Notes: generated from the letters alone by a model not told the origin. A stretch of DNA of 64,000 nucleotides from Paenibacillus_G sp049942825 (GCF_049942825.1 NZ_CP187970.1:5332001-5396000); one strand, 5' to 3'. Shown: positions 40,514 to 49,666, counted from the first letter of the stretch. Translations and numbers: made by a program.

Positions 40514-40966
40514 TTATTTCCTGCGACTCCGGCGGCAGGTTCCGTCGTGGAACCATTCCCACACTTCCTCGTCCTCCCGATATGCCCACATATCAGGGGA
40601 AACGGCCGTGACCTCGTCCAGCCGCTCCAGCAGTCTCCGTAGGGACGTGCGGAGCACCGGGTCGTTCCCATGGCTCCACAGGACCCAGTATTCCAGTGCG
40701 CCGGTCGCCCCAAGATCCCCGTCGCTTACCGATACGTCCTGATGCGGGACCTGCGCCCAGTCAATGCGTCCATAGGACGTAAAAGGATACTCCTTCTGGA
40801 GTTTCGCATAGAGACGTTCGGACTCCTCCCTGCTGCAGATCCGGGTCCCCTCCCCCAGGGCCTCAACACATTCAAGAAAAAAGAGCGACTCTTCCCTGCC
40901 GTGTCTCTTCTGCCGCTTATCGAGAAGCACGCCCAGCTTCCACCGTCGCCATGCTTTTTCATCCAT
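40514..40966 (-). CDS. Hypothetical protein, 150 residues
   Basis: The preferred start is ATG 40966 (MDEKAWRRWKLGVLLDKRQK), with GGAGAGG six bases upstream; an ATG 15 bases earlier has a poorer site. It is a soluble, Trp-rich protein with mixed alpha/beta character (PFTSYGRIDWAQVPHQDVSV, GALEYWVLWSHGNDPVLRTS). No signal peptide is present. Size and composition recall immunity-type small proteins, but I cannot assign a family. It lies between a GNAT gene and the acidic-tail membrane protein gene. Confidence 0.7.
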   Translation of the reverse strand: MDEKAWRRWKLGVLLDKRQKRHGREESLFFLECVEALGEGTRICSREESERLYAKLQKEYPFTSYGRIDWAQVPHQDVSVSDGDLGATGALEYWVLWSHGNDPVLRTSLRRLLERLDEVTAVSPDMWAYREDEEVWEWFHDGTCRRSRRK

Positions 40967-41012
40967 AAGATCCCTCTCCATCTACTTCCTGCTGTAAGTT
41001 CGCCCGTGCCCT

Positions 41013-41525
41013 CTAGCTCCGCAGCTTCTTCGTCAAATACAGGACGAGCTCGTCATCTACCCGCACCTGCTCTCCAGGGGCGACCGGCCGGTTCTCATAC
41101 ATGATTCCTTGCCCGTCCGGTATGTAGCCTCTGCGGCAGTAGATGCGCTGGGCGGAACCATAATCCTTGTACAGGCCGACACCGATACCCATTTCTTCAT
41201 GCCGTTCACCGGCTGTCCGCTCCAGTTCGCCGATCAGGAGATTGGCGATTCCCCGGCGACGGTACGCAGCGAACACAAGCAGGTCGTTTATTTCGGGAAT
41301 CCCGCGCTCGCCAAAATACGGGTACTCGGACCGGTATTTTAAGTGGGCGACCCCGAGAATCACTTCGTCCTCGCAGGCGAGCAGCGTGACCCGCGTGCCC
41401 GACACGTTCTCGGCAAGACACTGCTCGAAGTAGCTGCCCGGCCGCGGAATAGAATGAAGAGAAAATGCCGCTTTCCATGCGTCCTTTTTCGCGGGAGTAA
41501 GCAGCCGCTCCACCGATAAGGTCAT
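41013..41525 (-). CDS. GNAT-family N-acetyltransferase
   Basis: 170 residues from ATG 41525 (MTLSVERLLTPAKKDAWKAA), which overlaps the stop of the upstream 59-residue gene (ATGA) and follows GGAGAAGG. The acetyl-CoA loop is VFAAYRRRGIANLLIGELER, with the GVGLYKDYGSAQRIYCRRGY segment behind it. The substrate is unknown. It is translated together with a small membrane protein, an uncommon pairing. Confidence 0.85.
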   Translation of the reverse strand: MTLSVERLLTPAKKDAWKAAFSLHSIPRPGSYFEQCLAENVSGTRVTLLACEDEVILGVAHLKYRSEYPYFGERGIPEINDLLVFAAYRRRGIANLLIGELERTAGERHEEMGIGVGLYKDYGSAQRIYCRRGYIPDGQGIMYENRPVAPGEQVRVDDELVLYLTKKLRS

Positions 41526-41701
41526 CCTTCTCCGCCCCCCCTCCATCGATTCCGCTTCTGCTCCTTGATCAAGAGGTCCAGCCGTTCAATGATTCGCTGA
41601 TCGTTACGCAGCCGCTGCTTCAACAAGGAATGGATGCCGCCAAGCCCGAACAAAAGAATCAGGACGATCACCAGCCAACCGAGTACGATAAGCTCGAACA
41701 T
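41522..41701 (-). CDS. Small membrane-anchored protein, 59 residues
   Basis: ATG at 41701 after GGGGAAGAGG. It has one N-terminal membrane helix (FELIVLGWLVIVLILLFGLG), then a basic amphipathic helix (LLKQRLRNDQRIIERLDLLI), and ends in a Gly/Arg tail. Its TGA overlaps the GNAT start. No family is recognised, but the one-helix-plus-coil shape and the coupling support a real gene. Confidence 0.75.
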   Translation of the reverse strand: MFELIVLGWLVIVLILLFGLGGIHSLLKQRLRNDQRIIERLDLLIKEQKRNRWRGGGEG

Positions 41702-42019
41702 ACCTCTTCCCCCTCTCGGTCTTCATCTCGTAGCCGTTCTGTCCGTTCCATCCGGAAGCCGGATGGGCAGCCCTTCCCTGGTTTGATGCCGTCTTCACCA
41801 ACCTGCCCGGCACCAGCTCTACAAGGCTGCCTTAGCCTTCCACCCACTCTCCCGGTTCTCCCTAGAGTCTATGTGGCGGATGCATCCTACAGTCTCTGCC
41901 GCACCGTTCCAGGCGCCTCAGTCTATCACAGACGTTTCCTGTCGTCCGGGTACCGGACACACGTACAAGGCAGAAAGAGCGGCACCCGAGCGCCGCCCTC
42001 CTGCCGTGCCGCTTCCTGC
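41702..42019. other. Intergenic, little recognised
   Basis: 318 bases. The only structure is a long GC-rich inverted repeat near 41979-42012 (GCGGCA ... TGCCGC) just past the stop of the secreted-protein gene. It has no real T run and may be a weak terminator. Confidence 0.4.
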
Positions 42020-44782
42020 TTACGGATACTGATCCTGCGCGAGCAGCACCCGCTGGTTCTGGAATACTTCGTAGACCCGCACGGTATAAGCTCCGGTCGT
42101 CTCGCCCGTGCCCTCCTGCTCGATCGTCAGCTTCCGCTCTCCGGTGGCCAGCACATCGCCGCCTTCGCCGCCGGAATCCTCACCATCCGCCCAGCCGAGC
42201 GCATAGGTCTTCGAGGTCACATGGTGATCCTCCGTCTCCACCTCGATGGTAACCTGCCGCCCTTCCGGGTGCGATTCGTAGGTGGCCCCCCGGTCCAGCG
42301 TATAGTTCACGCGGTAGGACGTCTGACCGCCCTCGTTCAGCCGCTCCACCTTCGTAAGCGAGAGAGAGAACGGATAGAGCACGAGCTCCTGGAGCGTATC
42401 CTTGGCGTTCTGCTCCTCCGGCAGCGGATAGGCGGCCGGATTGACGTAGAGCTCCTCCCCCGGCGAATCCTCGTCATCCCCCGCCGAAGAGGCGGCAGCC
42501 GGGTCGGTTCCGGCATCTGCCGATGCGGCCTGCTCCCCGTCCTCCGGACTGCCGCCGAAGGGCACCACCGCTTCGCCCAGCACCAGCTGCAGATCGTCCG
42601 CCTGCCTCCCGTACGGCAGTCGGGTCCAGTAGGCGACAAGCGCACGGCCGTCCGGCGTGATGTCGCCCGAGATCTCGCTGTGCTGCGCCGGCAGGTACAG
42701 CCCCCCCGCGGGGGTGCGGAAATAACCCGGAAGCACCGGCGGCTTCATCGAACGGCTCTCCGCGTTGGTCTGCTCCACAAGCACGACGGCCAGCTGGCCG
42801 GTCGGCCCGGAGAACGACCGGGCCTGCTTCACGGCAGCGGAGTAGCCGGGATGCAGCGCGCTCGTACGGGTTCCGCCATCCCTGCGCAGCGGAATCGCCG
42901 TATCGGTGCCCTCGGCGCGGTAGACCGCCAGCTCCTTTGTCGCCGCCTTCTCATCCTCGCCGCCTTCGGCGGTTTCTTCTTCGAGCACCAGCTTGATGCC
43001 CGAGAATTTCGTCTTGAACGGCACGCGCCCGATCCAGTACACGCTGGCCTCGTCGCTGTCCCTTAAGGCTCCCACCGGAGACAGCACGACGGGCGAGGCC
43101 TCGATGCGCGTGGCCTCATCAAGGAGAAAATACCCCGTCATCTCCGGCAGCGCCTTCGCCTTGGCGTTCTCTCCGCGGATCCGGACTTCCGCCGTGAGGA
43201 GGTCTTCCTGAAGATGCGGACCGCGTTTGATGGACATGAGACGCGAAGGGAAGGTGCCTGACTTCGTGCGGAGCGGGTAGGCGGTCTCCGGCACCCATTC
43301 TTCCTGCGCCGGCGCCGGCAGGGCCAGATGAGCCAGCGGCAGAAGATGTCCTTCGGCATCATCTTCCTCCGTATCCCCCGCTTCTTTCAGGAGCACGGAG
43401 GCCTGCGAAGCATCCGTGGAATACGGCAGCGCGCCCTCCAGCTTGACCGTGAGCTCTTCTCCCGGCTGCAGCTGCGTCTCTTCCTCCAGACCGGCCGGCT
43501 CGGCACCATACTCTCTCCCCTCCGCGCTGCGAAGGGTATACTTGTAGGCCGGCAGCTTCAGCGCCACCTTCGAGGCATTCTTCACCCGCAGCTGCACCGA
43601 CAAGCCGTTCAACCGGCCCTGCGGGTGCTCGAACACCCGGTCCACGGATACCTCGAGCGGCAGCCTGTCCTTCTCTACGGTCTGTACGCTGCCGGGCGCA
43701 AGAGGCTTCTCCTCCGCCAGCGCTCTCGGCTCACCCAATGCGAAGGAGCCGAGCGGGGCGTCGATCTCCCCGCCTGCTTCCTCGCTCGCCTTGCGCGTAA
43801 GCCAGAGCCGGGCGCCGTTCCAATCCGCGTCCGCCGGCACATCGAACTGGGCGGCGAGCGGCTCATCCCCCGCAGGGCCGGCCGTCAGCTCGCCCCACGC
43901 CTCCCCGTTCTTCATGGGATAGCGCTGGCCCTCAAGCTCCAGCCACGCTTCGAGCCCGGTCAGCTTCACGGGCGTTTGCCCTGCTGCCGCAAGATGCAGG
44001 AAAGCGGTGACGCCCTGCTTCCGGCCCGCCCCCGGGTAGCGGAACAGCTGCCCCGCGTAGGCCGTCAGGCGGCTGCCGTCGAGCAGGACGGCTGTTCCCG
44101 TATCGGCCGGCACCGCATAGGTGTAGTCCGCGGGGACCGTGAGGTCTCCGAGCACGCTCTGGAAGCCGGCCGTTCCGAAGTCCCAGCGGATCAGGCGGAA
44201 GACCGCATCCTCAAGGGTGAACCCGTCTCCAACCTCGGCATAATACTCGATGGTCCTCTCGGAGTAGGGGGGAATCACCGGCTCCAGCTCCGTTTCCTTG
44301 GGCAGCAGCTTCACCTTGTACTCCTGTGCGCCTGCCCCGTAGAGCCGGACACCGTACTCCATGAATTCAAGCTCCTTCGCACCGGCATTCTTATAGCGCA
44401 GGGAGAAATGCAGCAGCCTTCGGCCCCCGCCGGACCAGAGCACAGGCGCGCTCACCTGCACCTCCGCTTCCGGACTCAAGGCCATGGAGCCCACGGGCTG
44501 GGCCTCCCGGCTTGCGGCAGGCGCTTCTCTGTACCGGATATCCGGCGCAGGGGCAAAGGCCCGCCCTCCGTCCGTTCCTGCAGCGGCAGCCTCCGCTCCC
44601 TCCCGGGCCGTATCCGCACCCGCTTCGGCTGCACCGCTCGTCGACAGGTCCGGCGAAGCCCCCGCCGATTCGGCCGCCGGAGCCGTCGTCTGTGCAGCGG
44701 CGGCCGGCCCCGAAGCCTGCAGGCTGCCGCCCGCCACAGCAAGAATCAGCGCCCAGAAGGCGCATCGTTGATAGAGTGTCAT
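42020..44782 (-). CDS. Large secreted modular beta-sandwich protein, partner of a type I-like exporter
   Basis: 920 residues, start ATG 44782 (MTLYQRCAFWALILAVAGGS), after GGGGAGGAG. A Sec signal peptide ends near residue 30. An Ala/Glu/Pro-rich linker runs to about residue 90. Four or five modules of about 130-170 residues follow, each beta-rich and built alike: a start such as VLWSGGGRRLLHFSLRYKNA or GRLNGLSVQLRVKNASKVAL, a middle with LPAYKYTLRSAEGREY-type sequence, and a closing block like VAYWTRLPYGRQADDLQLVL. No enzyme motif or anchor is seen. It is encoded 37 bases downstream of the HlyD gene, so it is probably an accessory or surface component of that exporter, not its cytoplasmic substrate, because it has its own signal peptide. 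Confidence 0.8.
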   Translation of the reverse strand: MTLYQRCAFWALILAVAGGSLQASGPAAAAQTTAPAAESAGASPDLSTSGAAEAGADTAREGAEAAAAGTDGGRAFAPAPDIRYREAPAASREAQPVGSMALSPEAEVQVSAPVLWSGGGRRLLHFSLRYKNAGAKELEFMEYGVRLYGAGAQEYKVKLLPKETELEPVIPPYSERTIEYYAEVGDGFTLEDAVFRLIRWDFGTAGFQSVLGDLTVPADYTYAVPADTGTAVLLDGSRLTAYAGQLFRYPGAGRKQGVTAFLHLAAAGQTPVKLTGLEAWLELEGQRYPMKNGEAWGELTAGPAGDEPLAAQFDVPADADWNGARLWLTRKASEEAGGEIDAPLGSFALGEPRALAEEKPLAPGSVQTVEKDRLPLEVSVDRVFEHPQGRLNGLSVQLRVKNASKVALKLPAYKYTLRSAEGREYGAEPAGLEEETQLQPGEELTVKLEGALPYSTDASQASVLLKEAGDTEEDDAEGHLLPLAHLALPAPAQEEWVPETAYPLRTKSGTFPSRLMSIKRGPHLQEDLLTAEVRIRGENAKAKALPEMTGYFLLDEATRIEASPVVLSPVGALRDSDEASVYWIGRVPFKTKFSGIKLVLEEETAEGGEDEKAATKELAVYRAEGTDTAIPLRRDGGTRTSALHPGYSAAVKQARSFSGPTGQLAVVLVEQTNAESRSMKPPVLPGYFRTPAGGLYLPAQHSEISGDITPDGRALVAYWTRLPYGRQADDLQLVLGEAVVPFGGSPEDGEQAASADAGTDPAAASSAGDDEDSPGEELYVNPAAYPLPEEQNAKDTLQELVLYPFSLSLTKVERLNEGGQTSYRVNYTLDRGATYESHPEGRQVTIEVETEDHHVTSKTYALGWADGEDSGGEGGDVLATGERKLTIEQEGTGETTGAYTVRVYEVFQNQRVLLAQDQYP

Positions 44783-44819
44783 GTCAGGAATGCTCCTCCC
44801 CTGGTTGTATGGATGCGTG

Positions 44820-46154
44820 CTACCGAAGCGTGAGGCTTTCCTCGGCATATTTCAGAATCGGCGAGAGGAAGAATTCGATGATCTTCCGCTCTCCCGTCTT
44901 GACCTCGGCCGAGACCGTCATCCCCGGGGTCACGGGAACCGGACTGCCGTTTACGTTCAGCCGCTGCTCCAGCAGCTTGACCTTCATCCGGTAGACCGTG
45001 CCGAGCTCGGGATCATCGATCGCATCGGCGCTGATCGCTGTGACTTCTCCTCGCAGCGTGCCGTACTTCTGGAAGGGAAACGTATCGATCTTCACCCGGA
45101 CCTCCTGGCCCGCGGTGACGAAGCCGATATCCTTGTTGAGCAGCGTGCCCTCGACGATGAGCTCGGTCCCCTCCGGCACGATCGTGATGACCGGCTGGGC
45201 CGGCGTCACAATCCCCCCGATCGTCTGCGCGGAGATGGCGAGCACCGTCCCGTCGGTCGGCGAAACAAGACTGCGGTAGCCGACCTTCGTCTGGGCTTTG
45301 AGCAGCTCGGCCTCCAGCGCATGAATCGTCTTGTCCTTCTCGACAATGGAGGAGAGCAGGGTCTGCTCCCTCTCCTGCGTCAGCGCCTGGAGATTCTTCT
45401 GCGCCTCTTCGAGGCTGTCCATCAGCTTCCGGACGTTCGTAATGGAGGACTCCACCTCCTGCTGCGCCGTCAGCAGGTCGTTGCGGCGGTTAAGCGCGTC
45501 GAGCATCGACTTGTCCTCGGACGGCTTCTCCTGCTGGCTGAGCTGCTCCAGCATATATTTCTTCTCCGCCTGCTCCTGCTTCGTCCGCTCCAGCGCAATC
45601 TCCTTCTCCCGCTGCGCGATCGTCAGCTTCAGGGCTTCCTCCTTGGCCCGGTGGGCCGACTCGCCCGCCGTCTTCAGCCGGCGCAGCTCCTCCAGGAATC
45701 CGGGCGAGAGTCCCGATGATGCGAGCAGGTCCGTGAGCACCTGCTCCTCCGGCGCCCGCCCGTCGCGTTCGGCCGCCAGCATCTCCTTCTCCAGCCGGGC
45801 GGCCGCCAGATTCTTGCGGAGCCCCTCGAGGTCCGCTGTGTCCATTGCCGGATCAAGCTCCATGAGGAGCTGGCCCGCTTTGACTTTGTCCCCTTCGTTC
45901 ACGTGAATCGCGCCGATCACGCCTTCCTCCAGCGGCTGCACCACTTTCACCCGGCCGCTCGGCACGACCTTGCCCCTCGAGACCGCCACCTCATCGATCG
46001 AGCCGATGCACGACCAGGCGATCAGCGACAGCACGAGCGTGAAGATGATCCAGATGATCCACCGCCCGAGCGGGGCCGGCGGCGTCTGCTCGAGCTCCAG
46101 GGCCGCCGGCAAAAAGTCATACGCCTCCACATGCCTTGTGCGCAGAATCGACAC
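44820..46154 (-). CDS. HlyD-family membrane fusion protein
   Basis: 444 residues, type I secretion adaptor. It has a cytoplasmic N-terminus, one membrane helix (WIIWIIFTLVLSLIAWSCIG, about 32-51), and a lipoyl half-motif (VKVVQPLEEGVIGAIHVNEG, DKVKAGQLLMELDPA). A long coiled coil at about 105-285 is rich in Lys/Glu/Gln. The second lipoyl half is VGYRSLVSPTDGTVLAIS. The beta-barrel ends with the HlyD C-terminal signature TPGMTVSAEVKTGERKIIEF. In Gram-negatives such proteins dock on TolC; here there is no outer membrane. The gap to the ABC gene is 9 bases. Confidence 0.92.
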   Translation of the reverse strand: MSILRTRHVEAYDFLPAALELEQTPPAPLGRWIIWIIFTLVLSLIAWSCIGSIDEVAVSRGKVVPSGRVKVVQPLEEGVIGAIHVNEGDKVKAGQLLMELDPAMDTADLEGLRKNLAAARLEKEMLAAERDGRAPEEQVLTDLLASSGLSPGFLEELRRLKTAGESAHRAKEEALKLTIAQREKEIALERTKQEQAEKKYMLEQLSQQEKPSEDKSMLDALNRRNDLLTAQQEVESSITNVRKLMDSLEEAQKNLQALTQEREQTLLSSIVEKDKTIHALEAELLKAQTKVGYRSLVSPTDGTVLAISAQTIGGIVTPAQPVITIVPEGTELIVEGTLLNKDIGFVTAGQEVRVKIDTFPFQKYGTLRGEVTAISADAIDDPELGTVYRMKVKLLEQRLNVNGSPVPVTPGMTVSAEVKTGERKIIEFFLSPILKYAEESLTLR

Positions 46155-46163
46155 CCGGCTTCC

Positions 46164-48326
46164 CTACCTTTCCTGCTGCCGCAGCAGGTGGGCATACAGC
46201 CCGCCTTTCTCCAGCAGCTCCTGATGTGTGCCCGACTCCACGAGCCGTCCCTTATCGAGAACCATCACCGCATGCGCCCTGGCCATGGCGGACAGACGGT
46301 GCGCGATGATAAAGACAGTGCGTCCCCGGCAGATCTGGCCGAGGTTCTGGAGAATGATGCGTTCCGATTCATAATCGAGCGCAGAGGTCGCCTCGTCGAA
46401 GATGAGGATCGGCGGATTGAGCAGCAGTGCCCGCGCGATGGCTATACGCTGGCGCTGTCCGCCCGACAGGGAGGCTCCCCGTTCGCCGACAGCCGTATCA
46501 TAGCCTTCCGGCAGGTCGGTAATGAATTCGTGGGCGCCCGCCATCCGCGCCGCCTGCACGATGGCTTCCATGGAAGCGCCCGGCGAATGGATCGCAATAT
46601 TCTCGCGCACCGAGCCGCTGAAGAGCACGCTCTCCTGCAGCACGACGCCGATCTGCCGGCGCAGCCACACCGGGTCGGCCTGGCCGATATCCATGCCATC
46701 GATCAGAATACGGCCGGCTTCCGGCACGTAGAGCCGCTGGATGAGCTTGGACAGCGTGCTTTTGCCTGATCCGCTGCGTCCGACCACACCGATGACGCTG
46801 CCCGGCTTGACCTGGAAGGAGATGCCCTGGAGCACCTCCGCGCCCCCCGGCCGGTAGCGGAAGCGAACGCCTTCGAAGCGGATATGCCCCTGAACGGCCG
46901 GCAGCCGCGTCTTGCCCGGCTCCGAGCCGGGCTCGGGCTTCGTCTCGAAGACATCCTTCAGCTTCTCGATGGACAGGCTGGCCTGCTGCACTTCCCGCCA
47001 CAGCTGAACCAGCCGGAGGACCGGCTCGCTCACGCGCGACGACAGCATCTGGAAGGCGATCAGCCCGCCGACCGACAGCCCCCCATGGAGCACAAGCCAG
47101 GCTCCGTACCAGAGCACACCCAGGGTGCTGAGCCGCTGGATCCACTGGCCGGTCGTCCCGGCGGTCCCGGCCCACATCGAGGTCCGGAAGCCCGCGCGGA
47201 TCTGCCCGGCGAGCAGCTCCTCCCACTTGGCATGCATCCGGGACTCCAGCGCGAAGGACTTCAGCGTCTGCATCCCCGACACCGATTCGACCATGAACGC
47301 CTGCGATTCGGCGCTGCGTGCATACCGCTCCTCCAGCCTGCGCCGGAGCACCGGGGTCACCCCCCAGGAGAGCAGCGCAAGCATCAGCACCGCCCCGAGC
47401 ACGATGCAGGTCAGCACCGGACTGTAGAACAGCATGACGGCAACGTACAGAAAAATAAATGCCGCATCAAGCAGCGCGGTCAGCGGCGAGCCCGTGAGGA
47501 ACTGGCGGATCTGATCCATCTCCCGCACCCGGGCCATCGTATCCCCGACCCGCCGGGATTCGAAATAAACGAGCGGCAGGCGAAGCAGGTGGCGCACAAG
47601 CTTCGTGCCGAGAATGACGTCGAGCCTGCCTGTCGTATGGTGATACACATAAGTCCGCGCCATGCCGAGCAGCCATTCGAAGCAGGCCATGACGACCAGC
47701 CCGGTCATCAGGACATGGAGGGTCGTCAGGCCGTTGTGCACCAGCACCTTGTCGATCACCACCTGGATGATCAGCGGGAGCGCGATGCCGAAGAGCTGGA
47801 GGATCAAGGATGCCGCCAGCACCTCGGCTACCGATTGGCGGAACTTCCAGAGCAGAGGGAGGAACCAGCGGAAGCCGAAGGGCGAATCCGCCGCCCCCCT
47901 GCCCTGCCGGGGGGTGAACAGAATGATCGTGCCCCCCCACTGCTCCGTGAATTCCTTGATCGGCAGCGGCTTCGGACGGCCGGTCACCGGATCGAAGAGC
48001 AGCGCCTCCTCCTCGGTCAGCTTGGCAAGCACGCCGTAGCCGCCCTCCCGGTCCGTAATCATCGCCGGCAGAGGCAGCCGGCGCAGCTTGGAGAGCCCAA
48101 TGCGCAGCGCTTTCACTTTGAAGCCTGCCTCCTGGGAGAGGCGCATCAGGTGGGGAAGCGGCAGCTCCTCTCCCGCATGCGCCGCCTCGTCCTTCCAGCG
48201 GCCTTCATTCAAGGGTACCTTGTGATAGCGGGCCAAAAAATAAAGACAAGCCAAACCGGTGCCGATGCCCGGCCCCGCGGACCGCCCGGCCGGTTCGGTT
48301 TGCTGCGGAGCAGCCGTTTCGCTCAT
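46164..48326 (-). CDS. HlyB-type ABC exporter with degenerate C39-like domain
   Basis: 720 residues. N-terminal C39-like domain at about 20-140: the catalytic Cys position is Thr23 (GTGLACLYFLARYHK), and the His position is Tyr97 (GGYGVLAKL), so it cannot cleave leaders. This is the state of the HlyB class, which exports uncleaved proteins. Six transmembrane helices lie at about 165-430. ATPase: Walker A VVGRSGSGKST (515-524), signature SLSGGQRQRIAIARAL, Walker B LIFDEATSALD, switch His in IIAHRLSAM. It is first of a three-gene operon with HlyD and the secreted modular protein. The exported substrate is not in the window. Confidence 0.92.
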   Translation of the reverse strand: MSETAAPQQTEPAGRSAGPGIGTGLACLYFLARYHKVPLNEGRWKDEAAHAGEELPLPHLMRLSQEAGFKVKALRIGLSKLRRLPLPAMITDREGGYGVLAKLTEEEALLFDPVTGRPKPLPIKEFTEQWGGTIILFTPRQGRGAADSPFGFRWFLPLLWKFRQSVAEVLAASLILQLFGIALPLIIQVVIDKVLVHNGLTTLHVLMTGLVVMACFEWLLGMARTYVYHHTTGRLDVILGTKLVRHLLRLPLVYFESRRVGDTMARVREMDQIRQFLTGSPLTALLDAAFIFLYVAVMLFYSPVLTCIVLGAVLMLALLSWGVTPVLRRRLEERYARSAESQAFMVESVSGMQTLKSFALESRMHAKWEELLAGQIRAGFRTSMWAGTAGTTGQWIQRLSTLGVLWYGAWLVLHGGLSVGGLIAFQMLSSRVSEPVLRLVQLWREVQQASLSIEKLKDVFETKPEPGSEPGKTRLPAVQGHIRFEGVRFRYRPGGAEVLQGISFQVKPGSVIGVVGRSGSGKSTLSKLIQRLYVPEAGRILIDGMDIGQADPVWLRRQIGVVLQESVLFSGSVRENIAIHSPGASMEAIVQAARMAGAHEFITDLPEGYDTAVGERGASLSGGQRQRIAIARALLLNPPILIFDEATSALDYESERIILQNLGQICRGRTVFIIAHRLSAMARAHAVMVLDKGRLVESGTHQELLEKGGLYAHLLRQQER

Positions 48327-48494
48327 AGACCATACTCTCTTTCACTGTGTATTTCCTGGTCAAGGCCCCCTGAACCCCTTCCGGTGCCTGTCCCCGTTCT
48401 TGCACTTTTGCCTACATATTGTATCATTAGGCGGATTTGGAAATATAGCCCTTTCCTCCTCATTAATGAAATTTAATGAAAAGGGAGCAACGGC

Positions 48495-48517
48495 AAAAAA
48501 GAGCTCTTGCGAGCTCT
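48495..48517 (-). terminator. Intrinsic terminator downstream of hisA
   Basis: A perfect AGAGCTC / GAGCTCT stem with a TTGC loop is followed by six T on the minus strand (plus A at 48495-48500). It lies about 175 bases past the hisA stop. No gene with a ribosome site lies between. Confidence 0.75.
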
Positions 48518-48579
48518 CCGATTGCATGGTCTAGGCTTCAGTTCCTCTATGTCCGGATTTCCCTAAACGCAAGCGATCA

Positions 48580-48616
48580 AAACGGCGCAACTGAGTTTAG
48601 CTGAGTTCCGCTGTTT
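48580..48616. repeat. 37-bp imperfect palindrome, same family as 4049-4238
   Basis: AAACGGCGCAACTGAG and CTGAGTTCCGCTGTTT are inverted around TTTAG. The core GGAACT/AGTTCC and the terminal AAAC/GTTT give it the same plan as the four units near 4.1 kb. It lies between hisA and its terminator. Confidence 0.6.
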
Positions 48617-48692
48617 CCATTTGTCACAAAGTGCCGGATCACCTTTACAGGCAGGCCGGCCGTTGTGCCGGCACCTTCCCTGCTCCGTGCGT

Positions 48693-49445
48693 CTACCTGC
48701 AGTAAGCCACAACTTCCTTATAAGACAGCTGTCCGCCGAAAATATCCAGGGCGCTGCCGATCGTGATATCGAGCTTGTCCTGCCCGAGCTCGCGGAACAG
48801 CGCGAGGTCCTCGAGCGACCGGGCCCCGCCCGCATAAGTTGTCGGAATCGTGACGCCTTCGGCCAGGTGCTTCACCAGTCCTTCATGGATGCCGGCGCGC
48901 TTGCCTTCGACATCGACCGCATGGATGAGGAACTCGTCGCAGCAGCTCTCGAGCTCCCGCAGGGATGCCGCCGTCACCTCGAACGAGCTGAGCGTCTTCC
49001 ACTGGTTCGTCGCCACGAACCAGCCGTCTCCGCTGGCCTTGCAGCTCAGGTCGATGACGAGACGCTCCCGGCCCACCTCGGACACAAGGCGGTCCAGCCG
49101 CCCCATATCCAGTTCCCCGTCACGGAAAATATACGAGGTCACGATGACATGCGAAGCTCCCCGCTCCAGGTACGAAGCGGCGTTCTCCGCGGTAATTCCG
49201 CCGCCCACATGCAGGCCGCCGGGATAAGCCTGCAGCGCTTCCACTGCCGCCGCTTCGTTGCCGCCGCCGAGCATGATGACGTGCCCGCCCTTCAAGCCGT
49301 CCTCGCGGAACATGGAAGCGTAATAGGAAGGCGTATGCTCCGATACGAAATTTTCCACAACCGCCTCACCGGCGGCCCCGAGCGTCTCGCCCACAATCTG
49401 TTTCACTTTGCCCTGATGCAGGTCAATGCATGGTCTGAATTTCAT
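48693..49445 (-). CDS. hisA: HisA-type ProFAR isomerase, eukaryotic (HIS6) subtype
   Basis: A 250-residue TIM barrel, phosphoribosylformimino-AICAR-P isomerase of histidine synthesis. The sequence follows yeast HIS6 and not bacterial HisA: FRPCIDLHQGKVKQIVGETL, SYYASMFREDGLKGGHVIML, LHVGGGITAENAASYLERGA, VIDLSCKASGDGWFVATNQW, EFLIHAVDVEGKRAGIHEGL, TYAGGARSLEDL, and ITIGSALDIFGGQLSYKEVV. Catalytic Asp are in CIDLH and HAVDVEG. It stands alone, away from any his operon. It may replace or duplicate a bacterial-type HisA elsewhere. The ATG at 49445 follows GGGGGGAAG. Confidence 0.9.
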   Translation of the reverse strand: MKFRPCIDLHQGKVKQIVGETLGAAGEAVVENFVSEHTPSYYASMFREDGLKGGHVIMLGGGNEAAAVEALQAYPGGLHVGGGITAENAASYLERGASHVIVTSYIFRDGELDMGRLDRLVSEVGRERLVIDLSCKASGDGWFVATNQWKTLSSFEVTAASLRELESCCDEFLIHAVDVEGKRAGIHEGLVKHLAEGVTIPTTYAGGARSLEDLALFRELGQDKLDITIGSALDIFGGQLSYKEVVAYCR

Positions 49446-49666
49446 CCGTCTTCCCCCCGGTTGTCTCATAAGCTATTCCATAGAATACCACAACCCCGGG
49501 GGGATGGGCACCCCTTTCCGCACTCCGGAGAGCTCATCTCCCTGTACGGCCGACCGGGGGAGTCGGCAGCACCTTTCCATCAGGGATCATCTCCGCAACT
49601 TCCGGCAGGACAAGGGCCTGTATGCAAGCCATGACCCAATAAGCTTGTTTGCATACTGGCATTGAA

